Below are positions 18,198 through 27,785 of a stretch of 64,000 bases of DNA, in pieces. Below the pieces are notes generated by a model that worked only from the letters and a program-made list of their open reading frames with translations, ran no database searches and was not told where the DNA came from. The DNA is from Bradyrhizobium sp. 4 (GTDB taxonomy: Bacteria; Pseudomonadota; Alphaproteobacteria; Rhizobiales; Xanthobacteraceae): NCBI RefSeq assembly GCF_023100905.1, contig NZ_CP064687.1, forward strand, positions 62,001-126,000, read 5' to 3'. A program made the position numbers and the translations under genes. Each line of letters opens with the position of its first letter. Position 1 is the stretch's first letter.

Positions 18198-19799
18198 TCA
18201 GGCGATCATGGGTTGCGCGGCTCGCGGTGTCGGGCGTTCGGTCAGACCGTCCGCGAATTCGCGCACTACTGTGAGCGTAGTCATGGTGCGTTGCGCGAGT
18301 GCGGGAACGTCCGCGGAATGGTCGGAGCGGAAATGCGCGCCGCGGCTCTCGCATCGGCTCCAGGCCGACGCCGCCACGAGCAGGGCTGCCGTTGCCATGT
18401 TGCGGACCGCGATGCTCGTGGCCTCACGTTCGAGCGCGGCGAAGCTGCGAACGGCTTCCGCGAGCCCGTCACCATCGCGGATCACGCCGACATGCGCGCT
18501 CATCAGCGTCCGCAGCCGCTTCACGGCCGCAGCATCCGGCGCGCCGCCCCGCGGCGTCGCCACGTCCGAAAGGTGGGCGGGCGAGGGAATCGCGCGGCCG
18601 GCGATGTCGTCGGCGATGCGCGCGGCGTAGACCACGGCCTCCAGCAGAGAATTCGAGGCGAGGCGATTGGCGCCATGCGCGCCGGTGGACGACACTTCGC
18701 CGCCGGCCCAGAGCCCTTCGATCGAGCTGCGTCCGCGATGGTCGACCGCGATGCCGCCCATGTGATAGTGCGCCGCCGGTGCGATCGGGATGACCTGCGT
18801 GGCGGGATCGATGCCGGCGGCGATGCAGCTTGCATGAACGGTCGGGAATCTGTCGGCAAAACGTGCGCCCAGCGCTTGCCGCGCATCGAGGAAGGCGCCG
18901 CGCCCGGCCGAGATCTCCGCGAACACGCCGCGGGCCACGATGTCGCGCGGTGCAAGCTCGGCGAGCGGATGACGCGCCGCCATGAAACGCTCGCCACGGC
19001 CGTTGATTAGTGTCGCGCCTTCGCCGCGCAGCGCTTCCGTGGCGAGCGGCGCGGGATCGCGGCCGACCATGATGGCGGTCGGGTGAAACTGCACGAACTC
19101 GGAATCCGCGATGACCGCGCCTGCGCGTGCAGCAATCGCAAGGCCGGATCCGCTAGCCTCGCGCGGATTGGTGGTGACGGCATAGAGATGGCCGATGCCA
19201 CCGGTGGCGAGCACCACCGTGCGCGCGGCGAGCAGGATCGGATGTGCGGCGAAATTGCCCGCTTCGCGCAATTGAAGACCGGTGACGGCGCCGTCCTCGG
19301 TCAACAGCGCTTCGGCGACGAGGCCTTCGATCACTCGGATCGAGGGCGTGCGCCGCACCGCATCGCTCAGCGCCGCGATGATGGCGGCGCCCGCGCCATC
19401 GCCACGCACATGCACGATACGCCGCGCCGAGTGTGCGGCTTCGCGCCCGACTGCGAGCCTGCCTTCGAGATCGCGGTCGAACGGCACGCCATAGGCGAGC
19501 AGGTCGTGAATCCGCGGCGCGGCCTCGCGCGCGATGCCCAGTGCGACCGCCTGGTCGACGATGCCGCCGCCGACGGCAACCGTGTCCGCGGCGTGCGCTT
19601 CCGGCGTATCGCCTTCAGCCACCGCCGCGGCGATGCCGCCTTGCGCCCATGCGGACGACGCGCCCAGTCCGAGCGGCGCGGCCGAGATCAATGTCACGGG
19701 CCGCGGCGCGAGTTTGAGCGCGCAGAACAATCCGGCAAGTCCGCCGCCGACGATGACGACGTCGTCGGAGCGGGTGAGGGTGTGGATGGTGTTGTGCAT
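18198..19799 (-). CDS. nadB: L-aspartate oxidase
   Basis: FAD enzyme oxidising L-aspartate to iminoaspartate for quinolinate synthesis. 533 residues from the ATG at 19799, which has GGAGA just upstream; an ATG four codons earlier lacks one. Visible motifs are the FAD dinucleotide fold DDVVIVGGGLAGLFCALKLA, SSAWAQGGIAAA, RRIVHVRGDGAG, VVLATGGIGHLYAVTTNP, QFHPTA, AAHYHMGGI and GLWAGGEVSSTGAHGANRLASNSLLEAVV. Length and motifs are normal. Middle gene of the operon; the product acts with NadA. Confidence 0.96.
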   Translation of the reverse strand: MHNTIHTLTRSDDVVIVGGGLAGLFCALKLAPRPVTLISAAPLGLGASSAWAQGGIAAAVAEGDTPEAHAADTVAVGGGIVDQAVALGIAREAAPRIHDLLAYGVPFDRDLEGRLAVGREAAHSARRIVHVRGDGAGAAIIAALSDAVRRTPSIRVIEGLVAEALLTEDGAVTGLQLREAGNFAAHPILLAARTVVLATGGIGHLYAVTTNPREASGSGLAIAARAGAVIADSEFVQFHPTAIMVGRDPAPLATEALRGEGATLINGRGERFMAARHPLAELAPRDIVARGVFAEISAGRGAFLDARQALGARFADRFPTVHASCIAAGIDPATQVIPIAPAAHYHMGGIAVDHRGRSSIEGLWAGGEVSSTGAHGANRLASNSLLEAVVYAARIADDIAGRAIPSPAHLSDVATPRGGAPDAAAVKRLRTLMSAHVGVIRDGDGLAEAVRSFAALEREATSIAVRNMATAALLVAASAWSRCESRGAHFRSDHSADVPALAQRTMTTLTVVREFADGLTERPTPRAAQPMIA

Positions 19800-19851
19800 G
19801 GCTGTCTCCATTTACTCCGCCGTCGTCCCGGCACGGCCGCTGTGTCTGTCG

Positions 19852-20958
19852 CTAGTTCTTCAAATTAATCATCCGCTCGACCGAGCGCCGTGCGCGTTGC
19901 GCAAGCGCGGGATCGATCGTGACCTCTTCACGAAGCATCAGCAGGCTCTCCAGAACGTTGGCGAGCGTGATGCGCTTCATGTGCGGGCAGATGTTGCAGG
20001 GGCGCAGCATTTCGACGTCAGGCAGCTCGGCCCGCACATTGTCGGCCATCGAGCATTCCGTGATCATCACCAGCCGCCGCGGCCGCCGCTCGCGTACCCA
20101 GTTGATCATGTGCGCGGTCGAACCCGTGAAGTCGGCCTCGGCCAGCACGTCAGGTGGGCATTCGGGATGGGCGATGATCTGCACGGAGGGATCGGCCTCG
20201 CGGTAGCTGCGCAGCTCGGCCCCGGTGAAGCGCTCGTGCACCTCGCAGGCGCCCTTCCATGCGATGATCTTCACGTCGGTCTTCGAGGCCACGTAAGTGG
20301 CGAGATAGCGGTCGGGCAGGAAGATCACGCTTGGTGCGCCGAGGCTCTCGACCACCTGAACCGCGTTCGACGAGGTGCAGCAGATATCGACCTCGGCCTT
20401 CACCTCCGCGGAGGTGTTGACATAGGCAACGACAGGCACGCCGGGAAATTTTTCGCGAAGCAGGCGAACGTCGGCGCCGGTGATGCTGGCCGCGAGCGAA
20501 CAGCCGGCGCGCGTATCGGGGATCAGCACCGTCTTGTCCGGATTGAGCAGCTTTGACGTCTCCGCCATGAAGTGCACGCCGCACTGCACGATGATGTCGG
20601 CCTTCACCTTGGTGGCTTCGACTGCGAGCTGAAGCGAATCGCCGCCGATGTCGGCGACGCAGTGGAAGATCTCCGGCGCCTGGTAATTGTGCGCGAGGAT
20701 CACCGCGCCCCGCGCCTGCTTCAGCTCGTTGATCGCCTTGATGGTCGGCGCCATCAGCGGCCATTCGATCGGCGGGATCACATGTTTCACGCGCTCGTAA
20801 AGCGGCGCGGTGGCGCGCTCGACCTCCGGCGTCCATTGCAGCGAAGGCATTGGCAGTGCGGGCCTCGAGCCCACTGGAACGGGACGCGGCGCAGCGGTGG
20901 TCTGGCGCTGCGGTCGGTTGGCAAAGTCGTCGGGGCCGTAAAGTCCAGAGATCGGCAT
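19852..20958 (-). CDS. nadA: quinolinate synthase A (4Fe-4S enzyme)
   Basis: Condenses iminoaspartate with dihydroxyacetone phosphate to quinolinate. 368 residues. Motifs are VILAHNYQAPEIFHCVADIGGDSL, VQCGVHFMAETSKLLNPDKTVLIPD, RAGCSLAASI, VAYVNTSAEVKAEVDICCTSSNA, FLPDRYLA, AHPECPPDV and MLRPCNICPHMKRITL; conserved cysteines in the second, fourth and last are the cluster ligands. The start at 20958 follows GGGAGG; an upstream in-frame codon is rejected. First gene of nadABC, with a short dyad just upstream. Confidence 0.96.
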   Translation of the reverse strand: MPISGLYGPDDFANRPQRQTTAAPRPVPVGSRPALPMPSLQWTPEVERATAPLYERVKHVIPPIEWPLMAPTIKAINELKQARGAVILAHNYQAPEIFHCVADIGGDSLQLAVEATKVKADIIVQCGVHFMAETSKLLNPDKTVLIPDTRAGCSLAASITGADVRLLREKFPGVPVVAYVNTSAEVKAEVDICCTSSNAVQVVESLGAPSVIFLPDRYLATYVASKTDVKIIAWKGACEVHERFTGAELRSYREADPSVQIIAHPECPPDVLAEADFTGSTAHMINWVRERRPRRLVMITECSMADNVRAELPDVEMLRPCNICPHMKRITLANVLESLLMLREEVTIDPALAQRARRSVERMINLKN

Positions 20959-20985
20959 TGAAGCCTCCCGCAAATGTTAAATAGG

Positions 20986-20996
20986 CTCAATTTGAG
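20986..20996. promoter_or_regulatory. candidate operator upstream of nadA
   Basis: CTCAA-T-TTGAG is a perfect 11-base dyad 28 bases before the nadA start, flanked by a wider GGCTC...GAGCC pair. Alphaproteobacterial nadABC operons are often repressed by NadQ at an upstream dyad; that this is such a site is inference. Confidence 0.35.
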
Positions 20997-21014
20997 TACA
21001 TATGGAGCCTGAGA

Positions 21015-21036
21015 AACCCGGCCGAGAGGCCGGGTT
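21015..21036. terminator. perfect nine-base-pair hairpin upstream of nadA
   Basis: AACCCGGCC, GAGA loop, GGCCGGGTT. On the minus strand it is followed by TTCTC. It looks like a terminator insulating nadABC, although no intact minus-strand gene ends here. Confidence 0.5.
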
Positions 21037-21671
21037 CGATTTCAGCAGCGCTCAAATATGCTCAATGAGTAAATTAGACCAGGACAACTAACACTACTCC
21101 AAGAGCTCCACGGTCGAATTTTTGGATCTCGACTGAACCTATAAGGGGCGACCAGGCTGCAAAGTGTGAAGTCGCATAACCCGTCGAGTAACACGCGCTC
21201 GTGGACGGCAACTACGACAGAGACGCGACAACGCAATGCGATTGAATCCCGCGTTCAGGCCATCAATTTCGATGAATTTCACCGCAGCGCCTGTGCGAGG
21301 TTGCGCCCCAAAGCTGCTCAGTATGGAAGCCATTTCGAAGCCGTTGCCCGGGATCCGGCAACAGACCTTCGAATTGGCGCTATAGAAGCGGGCGAAACGC
21401 CGCGCCGCTGCGCGAGACTACGGATCGAGATCTTCCTTTGAACGTGCATTTCGGTGAGATTACTAGCATTCGCAACTCAGTTAGGCGCGTCCGCCAACGG
21501 CGGCCCGAGATTCTCGTCGAAAAGCCAGTAATCCGAATCACTAATAATCGTTCTTAAATCGTGGGCGCAGGTGAGCGCGTGATGCTTGCACAGGATCGCT
21601 GCAACGAGCAGAGATCCTCTGTTGAAATCTTGTCAGTGCGAACGAGCTCTGAGGATAGGACCTAACATCCG
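21037..21671. other. gap between nadA and the MarR gene
   Basis: About 630 bases with no supported gene, tRNA or strong repeat. GAGGATAGGA just before the MarR start can act as its ribosome binding site. Confidence 0.4.
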
Positions 21672-22250
21672 GTGGCGCCGCATTTGACCAAGCCAGCAAC
21701 GCAAGTCGGGAACGACTCTGCTGACACTCAGCTGCTGGTGCGGCGATTAACGTTGGAGGTCCGATCCCTCAACATCTGTCTGGAGGATTTTCTTCAAGTC
21801 CGGGCCAAGGCACTCGGCATCACTGGACCACAATTGACAATCTTGATGGCAGTGACAGACCTAACGAGCGAGGGGGATGTTGCAGTCAGCACGGTGGCAA
21901 AATTGCTGAAAGTTGACCCGTCCTTCATTACAATAAATTCCAAGGCGCTGGAGAAGGCCGGATTTCTGCGGCGCAAGCCCTGTATCAGGGATGGTCGGGT
22001 CGTCCACATGTCACTGACCGACAAGGCTTGTAAGCGCCTCGCGAACGTCGCTGCACAACAGAAGGAACTCGATCAATTTGTGTTCGGTGAGCTTGGCGTT
22101 GAGGAATTGACCAAACTGTCTAGCCGATTTGCAGCGCTCAGGCGACGGCTGGACGGGGCTCGTTTAAAAGCCGCCATGGATATTGGCGCGGTGACAACCC
22201 GAGGCAGGGGACGACTTCAGTCGACGAAGGGAAGCTCGTTGGATCGCTGA
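21672..22250 (+). CDS. MarR-family transcriptional regulator
   Basis: 192 residues from a GTG at 21672. The winged helix is clear: ALGITGPQLTILMAVTD, VSTVAKLLKVDPSFITINSKALEKAGFLRRKPCIRDGRVVHMSLTDKA. An acidic/leucine-rich helix follows for dimerisation. The 20-residue tail is basic. It is isolated, with no obvious target gene next to it, so the ligand and regulon cannot be told. Similar MarR genes occur singly in Bradyrhizobium islands. Confidence 0.82.
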   Translation: MAPHLTKPATQVGNDSADTQLLVRRLTLEVRSLNICLEDFLQVRAKALGITGPQLTILMAVTDLTSEGDVAVSTVAKLLKVDPSFITINSKALEKAGFLRRKPCIRDGRVVHMSLTDKACKRLANVAAQQKELDQFVFGELGVEELTKLSSRFAALRRRLDGARLKAAMDIGAVTTRGRGRLQSTKGSSLDR

Positions 22251-22628
22251 TGGTTGCCTTGAATGCGAGGGTACCACGCACGTCCAGGCACCGTCATCAT
22301 CAAGCGCCCATCGGCTCATCGCATTGCAATTCCGCCTCAGCGTTCGACCAGCGCCGATCTATCAGGTGCTCGGGTCCAACAACTTCTTGCGACAACACGG
22401 TCACATCCGCTTCGTGAGACGTTGCAGCAGCAAGTAAGGGCGAACCTGGCTGGCTCATGTCAAAGTCAATGAGCAGATTTGCCATCCCGGCCCATACGAT
22501 GGTCGATCCTGGGCTCATGCCGCTTTTCTGGAAGTCCCGTTCAAGATAGATTCGGTATGCGGCCCGAGCTCTACGCGTGCGGCGCAGAGTTCTGGACTGG
22601 CTTGACTCATCGCACGCGAACTTGGTTT
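22251..22628. other. gap, no gene supported
   Basis: Short frames only. A minus-strand 72-codon frame (IVWAGMANLLIDFDMSQPG) has no ribosome binding site and is not recognised. Confidence 0.3.
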
Positions 22629-22835
22629 CTAAGCGTCTCGGTGCGGCATATCAAAGCGCTTGCAGCTGGTGACGAACGCCTTTTTCGCCTCGGCATTCTC
22701 GAAGCAAAAATGTGCCCCCTCATCGGCGCGCTCAATCGACCAGTCGATTTTGGCAGCCCGTGCAATGCGCGATGCCTCTTCGCGCAAGACATCCAATTGC
22801 CTCCCATGGGCCCGAACGATCACACAATCTGGCAT
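22629..22835 (-). CDS. small hypothetical protein (68 residues)
   Basis: Protein-like composition with alternating charged helices (LDVLREEASRIARAAKIDWSIERADEGAHFCFENAEAKKAFVTSCKRF). AGGG lies about seven bases before the ATG at 22835. No domain recognised. Monocistronic; it resembles short orphan proteins of Bradyrhizobium in style only. Confidence 0.55.
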   Translation of the reverse strand: MPDCVIVRAHGRQLDVLREEASRIARAAKIDWSIERADEGAHFCFENAEAKKAFVTSCKRFDMPHRDA

Positions 22836-23187
22836 TTAGAACCCTCGCTAACCCGAATGTCCAGTTCACGATGTACGGCCGGGCTCACAGCGCCATTCAT
22901 CCAGACCATGGCTCTTGCAGTCCTCGTGATATAGCTGACCTCGTCGAGGCAACACCATTACGCGCTTTGATGCAAGCCACGCCGAAACAGGTCCGGACCG
23001 ATTGCACATAATTGGAAACAAGGCGGCAGTGATCTCTTCCGGACGCCTCCCCCCTTTCGAGCAAACCCGGATCGCCCCGCGTTAAGGTTTCTGAACGGCA
23101 AAACTATGAAGAGAGACGTTTTGTGTGTAGGATCGCTCGCACCGGGGCTGGACCGCATTTTTTCACGATAGGCATTTTGAACCCGGG

Positions 23188-23217
23188 AAGGCCGCCGGCA
23201 ATATTGTCGGCGGCCTT
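23188..23217 (+). terminator. strong intrinsic terminator
   Basis: AAGGCCGCCG and CGGCGGCCTT pair around a short AT-rich loop, followed by TTTTT. Upstream on the same strand only a 21-codon frame is present (MKRDVLCVGSLAPGLDR near 23105), which may be the remnant start of a lost gene. Confidence 0.75.
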
Positions 23218-23334
23218 TTTCAGCAATAACACGATTTGGGACTGGCCTACATGCGACGGCTTCGGTGCTTATAGCCGCAGCTCAGATTATTATGAATTAG
23301 CTGGCCAGCACAGCAGTGCCGCATGGGGGCGTTA

Positions 23335-23607
23335 ATGCACGATTGGAAGAACGAACTTGACGCACTGGTCGCTGAAACGATGGCATTCACCAAATCGCTG
23401 AAGCTAGAGATCCAGCTGCCCCGGTCTCTGCCGAAGGAAGCCGTCGAGCGGGGTGACCTCAGCGCGTCAGAGTATGACGGCAGCGAACGCGAAGAGATCA
23501 AGAAGCGGGTCGAGAGCTTCAAAGCGCACCAAGAGCACTTCACGCGTGAGCGCGAGGAATATGCCAATTCCCAGCTGCGCCGGATCAGGCCGATCACGAG
23601 AGCCTAG
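23335..23607 (+). CDS. hypothetical protein, charged and helical (90 residues)
   Basis: Starts MHDWKNELDALVAETMAFTKSLKLEIQLP and continues with a long charged helix (EREEIKKRVESFKAHQEHFTREREEYANSQLRRI). GGGGCG precedes the ATG at 23335; another ATG 12 bases upstream is in frame. The pattern is that of a small cytoplasmic coiled-coil protein. Not recognised. Confidence 0.6.
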   Translation: MHDWKNELDALVAETMAFTKSLKLEIQLPRSLPKEAVERGDLSASEYDGSEREEIKKRVESFKAHQEHFTREREEYANSQLRRIRPITRA

Positions 23608-23982
23608 ACGAGCTTGAGCCCGCCGAAGCTTCCCTGCACGCTCAGCGGCACAAATTGAGGTGACAGTAGTGCGGCGATTTGTGCTTGATAAGCGCGCGGG
23701 TTTGCGGCTGTCCCAAATCGGCATATTGCCGTGCGCGGAGTTCTCAAGCTCGGATTGCCTATTCTCCTAGGTTTTTCAAACGCACGAACCCCCACCGCGC
23801 TTGAAAAATGCATTCCATCCGCAAAACTCGCAGGAAAGCTGCTCCAAAACCCGAGCGCCTGACGCTTAGACTTACTTTGAAACCGATCGGTCAAACCGTC
23901 TACTAAGCGTTTTGCCATTGACCAAGATCAAAGCGTCAATTCTACACTCTCTATCCTCTCAAGACTTCACGGAGGCTAGATC
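23608..23982. other. gap, no gene supported
   Basis: About 375 bases without a protein-like frame; the DUF3551 gene promoter should lie at its 3' end. Confidence 0.35.
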
Positions 23983-24249
23983 ATGCGCAACCTTCTTTAT
24001 ATTGCTGTGCTTGCACTTCCCATGCTCGTCTGCTTTGGATCACCTTCGACCGCCGCTCCGCGGGCTCGTTCGTACATCCCCCCAGCTCGGCAGGACGTTT
24101 ATTGCCTGCAGGGACGTACCTGGGGATATCCTGGCAACTGCCAGTTCTCAACCTACGATCAATGCATGGCCACCGCATCCGGCACCCTCGCATATTGCGG
24201 TCTGAATCCCATCTACGCGTTCCAGCGACAGGCAGGACAATCACGCTGA
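23983..24249 (+). CDS. DUF3551 family small exported protein
   Basis: 88 residues with a Sec signal peptide (MRNLLYIAVLALPMLVCFGSPSTAAPRA) followed by the DUF3551 core: YCLQGRTWGYPGNCQFSTYDQCMATASGTLAYCGLNP. Four cysteines suggest two periplasmic disulfides. ACGGAGG lies at the usual distance from the ATG. The family is abundant in Bradyrhizobium and of unknown function. Confidence 0.85.
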   Translation: MRNLLYIAVLALPMLVCFGSPSTAAPRARSYIPPARQDVYCLQGRTWGYPGNCQFSTYDQCMATASGTLAYCGLNPIYAFQRQAGQSR

Positions 24250-24795
24250 TCTGCGATCGCCACGAGATCGTTGTCAATTCCTGGTCGAGATTGTCCCTTT
24301 TGCGGACCTCGACAACACCGACCAATATTCTTCCCAAGGCCAAGACCTTTGTTTTCAAGTTGCCCAAGACATATCCAAAAGACTTCAGTGCGTAACCTTA
24401 TCTCGATGAGAGAGGAGCGATTTCCCGACCCTTAGACCAGCGTCAAACCTGTGCGTGGCCGGGCTCCATATTTCTGCATCGACGCGTGATCGTTTACGAC
24501 CCGAGACCATAATTGCGTGCGATGGACATCGAGTACGACGTGAGCGAGGCAGTGCCGGCGATGAAGCTCGCCGCCGAAACCGATGGTGTAGCGCGCGGCC
24601 GCAGGCGACTGGGCCCTCGCGCCCCATGTAGACGACAACAAGCTAGATGAAGTGACACTGGGAAACGTTTGAGGGTAGCAGCATTGGGCAGTGCGGGACG
24701 AGTTAAAACCTGCCTTGTTTATTACGCAGAAAATGCCCAAGAGCGGGGCCGGCCGCAGCGTGCGCGGTGCCGGTGTCGCTGCGACAGTCGCCGGA
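24250..24795. other. gap, no gene supported
   Basis: Short overlapping frames on both strands, none protein-like. Confidence 0.3.
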
Positions 24796-25107
24796 TCATT
24801 GCTTCCCGCGTGCCAGCAACGTCCAGACCGGTGACGTGCCGTCCCAGCGCCGAAGCCGCCCGTAGAACCTCACTCGAACCCCGGCCTCTTTCAACCGCTC
24901 GACCACGAGATGCAGTGCGATCACGTCGCCCTCGGCCAGCTCCACGCAACCGCGCTTGCCAGACCACACCGCGCCCGGGAAGCGAAACAGGTTGTACTTC
25001 AGCCATCGGCCGCCGTGCTCGGATAGCGGTTCTAGGTCTACTTGTGCGCCGTTCCCAGGCCGCAGGCCGACATCCGGCCGACGGAGCAAATTCGCGATCC
25101 AACCCAC
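24796..25107 (-). CDS. hypothetical protein (103 residues)
   Basis: GTG start at 25107 with AGGAG nine bases upstream. The peptide is protein-like in its second half (VELAEGDVIALHLVVERLKEAGVRVRFYGRLRRWDGTSPVWTLLARG). No domain recognised. Composition is Arg/Gly-rich, so a chance frame cannot be excluded. Confidence 0.4.
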   Translation of the reverse strand: MGWIANLLRRPDVGLRPGNGAQVDLEPLSEHGGRWLKYNLFRFPGAVWSGKRGCVELAEGDVIALHLVVERLKEAGVRVRFYGRLRRWDGTSPVWTLLARGKQ

Positions 25108-25188
25108 TAAACTCGGCTCCTAAATCGAGGCAGTCTTTCGGTACAGTCGCAATAGAAGTGCACAGGCCATGTTAACGAGGCAAGCCAA

Positions 25189-25228
25189 ATGACACGAGAG
25201 ATGCTCCGCCGTACTCGGGAGCAGATCG
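25189..25228 (+). pseudogene. 5' part of a 49-codon ORF split by IS66
   Basis: ATG at 25189 after CGAGG. Joined across the IS (removing one 8-base duplicate) the frame continues at 27871 to a TAG at 27980: MTREMLRRTREQIAAAKALL...KQEAN. Small Arg-rich helix; function unknown. Confidence 0.4.
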
Positions 25229-25315
25229 GTACGCCCACGATGAAGGCCGCCTTGTTCTGAGAGGCGGATTGAGCACTCATAAGCACGTGTTTAAGAGCGA
25301 GCTTAAGAGCGATTG

Positions 25316-25660
25316 ATGGGTCAGATTTCGGTGCTGACGGGGCCGGAACGCCGGCGGCGTTGGAGCGAGGATGAGCGGTGCCGGATCGTTGCGGAGGCCT
25401 TTGCGCCGGGATCGTGTGTGGCGCAGGTTGCGCGGGATCACGATATTTCAACGGGGCTGATTTACACCTGGCGGCGTCGGCTTCGCCAGGACCTTGCTGA
25501 CCAGGGCTTTGTGGAAGCGGCGATGGAAGCGGAGCCGATCAAGGAAGCGGCACCGTCCGGTGAAGTGATCGTGGTGGAATTGACGGGGAGCGGACGGATC
25601 AGGATTTGCGGGTCGGCGCCGCCCTTGCTGGTGTCGGCGGTGTTGAAGGCGCTGCGATGA
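25316..25660 (+). CDS. tnpA: IS66 TnpA (helix-turn-helix accessory protein)
   Basis: About 114 residues. WSEDERCRIVAEAFAPGSCVAQVARDHDISTGLIYTWRRRL is the IS3/IS66 Orf1-type helix-turn-helix. A short acidic region and the usual VVELTGSGRIRICGSAPPLLVSAVLKAL end follow. The stop overlaps the tnpB start by ATGA. Needed with TnpB for IS66 transposition. Confidence 0.93.
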   Translation: MGQISVLTGPERRRRWSEDERCRIVAEAFAPGSCVAQVARDHDISTGLIYTWRRRLRQDLADQGFVEAAMEAEPIKEAAPSGEVIVVELTGSGRIRICGSAPPLLVSAVLKALR

Positions 25661-26004
25661 TTCCGATCCCCTCTGGCGTGCGGGTATGGCTGGCGACGGG
25701 CCATACCGATATGCGGCGCGGCTTTCCGAGCCTGGCTTTGCAGGTGCAGGAGGTCTTGAAGCATGACCCACTGGGGGGTCATTTGTTTTGCTTCAGGGGG
25801 CGCCGTTCAGATCTGATAAAAATCATCTGGCACGATTCTCAGGGAGCGTGCCTGTTTACAAAAAGACTCGAAAGAGGAAGATTCATCTGGCCTTCGGCTG
25901 CCGGTGAAGCCGTGACGATCTCTCCGGCGCAGCTTTCTTACCTGCTATCTGGGATCGACTGGCGGAATCCTCAAGAAACTTTGCGTCCAACGCGAGTTGG
26001 ATAG
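25657..26004 (+). CDS. tnpB: IS66 TnpB (Orf2-like accessory protein)
   Basis: 115 residues with the family core IPIPSGVRVWLATGHTDMRRGFPSLALQVQEVLKHDPLGGHLFCFRGRRSDLIKIIWHD, then LFTKRLERGRFIWPS and LSYLLSGIDWRNP. Full length. Overlaps tnpA by four bases and ends 45 bases before tnpC. Confidence 0.95.
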   Translation: MIPIPSGVRVWLATGHTDMRRGFPSLALQVQEVLKHDPLGGHLFCFRGRRSDLIKIIWHDSQGACLFTKRLERGRFIWPSAAGEAVTISPAQLSYLLSGIDWRNPQETLRPTRVG

Positions 26005-26048
26005 CATTCTGCGATTGAACCTACCGGGAAATCTGATTCACTGGCTTC

Positions 26049-27785
26049 ATGAGTTTGAAGCCGGATGACCTTCCTTCGGATCTCGCCAGCGCCCAGGCGG
26101 CGCTGTTGATCGAACGTGAGGCGTTGCGGGCTGAACGCGACGCGCGGCTGAGGGTCGAGGTCGAACGCGATGCGGCCGCGGCGAAGGTCAGCCGGATACA
26201 GGCCGAAGCCATCAATTGGCAAGCCGAAGCGGCGAACGCGCGGGCGAAGCTGTCGGACAATGAGGCGCTGATCGCGCATCTCGAGCTGCGGATCGAGAAG
26301 CTCAAACGCGAACTGTACGGGCCGCGTTCCGAGCGCACGGCGCGGCTGATCGAGCAGTTGGAATTGGAACTTGAAGAACTCGTCACCACGGCGAGCGAGG
26401 ATGAGCTCGCCGCGCAGGCCGCGGCGGCAAAGGCGCAGAGCGTACGCGCCTTCACGCGCAAGCGGCCGGTGCGCAAGCCATGGCCGGATGACATCGAACG
26501 CGAGCGCGTCGTCATTGAGGCTCCAACGACCTGCGCCTGCTGCGGTGGATCGCGGCTGGCGAAGATCGGTGAGGATGTGACCAAGACGCTGGAGGAGATC
26601 CCGCGCCGCTTCAAGCTGATCGAGACGGTACGCGAGAAGTTCACCTGCCGCGATTGCGAGAAGATCAGCCAGCCGCCCGCGCCGTTCCATGCCACGCCGC
26701 GCGGCTTCATCGGCCCACAATTGCTGGCGACGATCCTGTTCGACAAGTTCGGCATGCATATCCCGCTCAACCGCCAGAGCGCGCGCTTTAAGGCCGAGGG
26801 GATCGACCTGCCGTTGTCGACACTGGCCGACCAGGTCGGCCACGGGACCTTTGCCGTCATGGCGCTCTTCCACCTGATCGAACGCCATGTACTCGCGGCC
26901 GAGCGCCTGCATGGCGACGACACCACCATCCGTATCCTGGCGAAGGGCAAGTGCACGACCGGGCGGATCTGGACTTATGTGCGGGATGACCGGCCCTTTG
27001 CCGGGCCTGCGCCGCCGGCGGCGGTCTATTACGCCTCGAGCGACCGACGAGGCGAGCACCCCCAGAAGCATCTGGCCGCCTTCGCCGGTATCCTGCAAGC
27101 CGATTGCTACAACGGCTTCGAGCCGCTGTTCGACCCGCAAAAGAAAGCGATGCCGATCACACCGGCGTTTTGCCTGGCCCATGCGCGGCGGGGCTTCTTC
27201 GAGCTGGCTGACATCGAGAAAAATGCTCGGGAAGGTAAGAAGGGCAAACCGGTCTCTCCGATCGCGCTGGAGGCGGTCAGACGCCTCGATGCGTTGTTCG
27301 AGATCGAGCGCGCTATCAATGGCTGCGGCGCCGACGAGCGGCGCGCCGTGCGCCAGGAAAAGAGCAAGCCGCTTCTCGAGGACATGCACGCCTGGTTGCT
27401 GCGTGAGCGCGAAACCCTCTCGCGCTCCTCCGAGGTCCTGAAGCCTATGAACTACATGCTCAGGCGCTGGGACGACTTCGCCCGCTTCCTCGACGATGGC
27501 AGGATCTGCTTGACCAACAATTGCGCTGAGCGCGCATTGAGGGGCATCGCATTGGGAAGGCGCAACTGGACCTTCGCCGGCAGCCAGCGTGGCGCCGACC
27601 GTGCCGCCATCATGCTGACGATGATCACGACCTGTCGCCTCAACGACGTCGATCCCAAGGCCTGGCTCGCCGACGTCCTCGCCCGTATCGCCGATCTTCC
27701 CGCGTCGCGTCTGCACGAACTGCTGCCCTGGGAATGGAAGCTCCTGCGCCAAGCCGACAAGCCCGCCGGTCAGCAGGCCGCCTGA
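26049..27785 (+). CDS. tnpC: IS66 transposase TnpC
   Basis: 578-residue DDE transposase. The N-terminal third is a long coiled coil (ERDARLRVEVERDAAAAKVSRIQAEA) with the leucine-rich LIAHLELRIEKLKRELYGPRSER. A zinc-finger-like CACCGG...CRDC segment precedes the catalytic core. Acidic triad candidates are in HGDDTTIRIL, LQADCYNGFEPLF and LTNNCAERALRGIALGRRNW. The C-terminal IS66 tail (LLPWEWK) is present. Intact. Confidence 0.96.
   Translation: MSLKPDDLPSDLASAQAALLIEREALRAERDARLRVEVERDAAAAKVSRIQAEAINWQAEAANARAKLSDNEALIAHLELRIEKLKRELYGPRSERTARLIEQLELELEELVTTASEDELAAQAAAAKAQSVRAFTRKRPVRKPWPDDIERERVVIEAPTTCACCGGSRLAKIGEDVTKTLEEIPRRFKLIETVREKFTCRDCEKISQPPAPFHATPRGFIGPQLLATILFDKFGMHIPLNRQSARFKAEGIDLPLSTLADQVGHGTFAVMALFHLIERHVLAAERLHGDDTTIRILAKGKCTTGRIWTYVRDDRPFAGPAPPAAVYYASSDRRGEHPQKHLAAFAGILQADCYNGFEPLFDPQKKAMPITPAFCLAHARRGFFELADIEKNAREGKKGKPVSPIALEAVRRLDALFEIERAINGCGADERRAVRQEKSKPLLEDMHAWLLRERETLSRSSEVLKPMNYMLRRWDDFARFLDDGRICLTNNCAERALRGIALGRRNWTFAGSQRGADRAAIMLTMITTCRLNDVDPKAWLADVLARIADLPASRLHELLPWEWKLLRQADKPAGQQAA

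Noticed and set aside
18213..20961. Long plus-strand frames opposite nadA and nadB (up to 340 codons)
   Set aside because: They are antisense shadows of GC-rich genes; composition is Arg/Ala/His-rich and no family is recognisable, while the minus strand encodes complete NadA and NadB.
25971..27752. 593-codon minus-strand frame opposite IS66 tnpC
   Set aside because: Mirror frame of a high-GC transposase gene; the plus strand carries the full DDE transposase.
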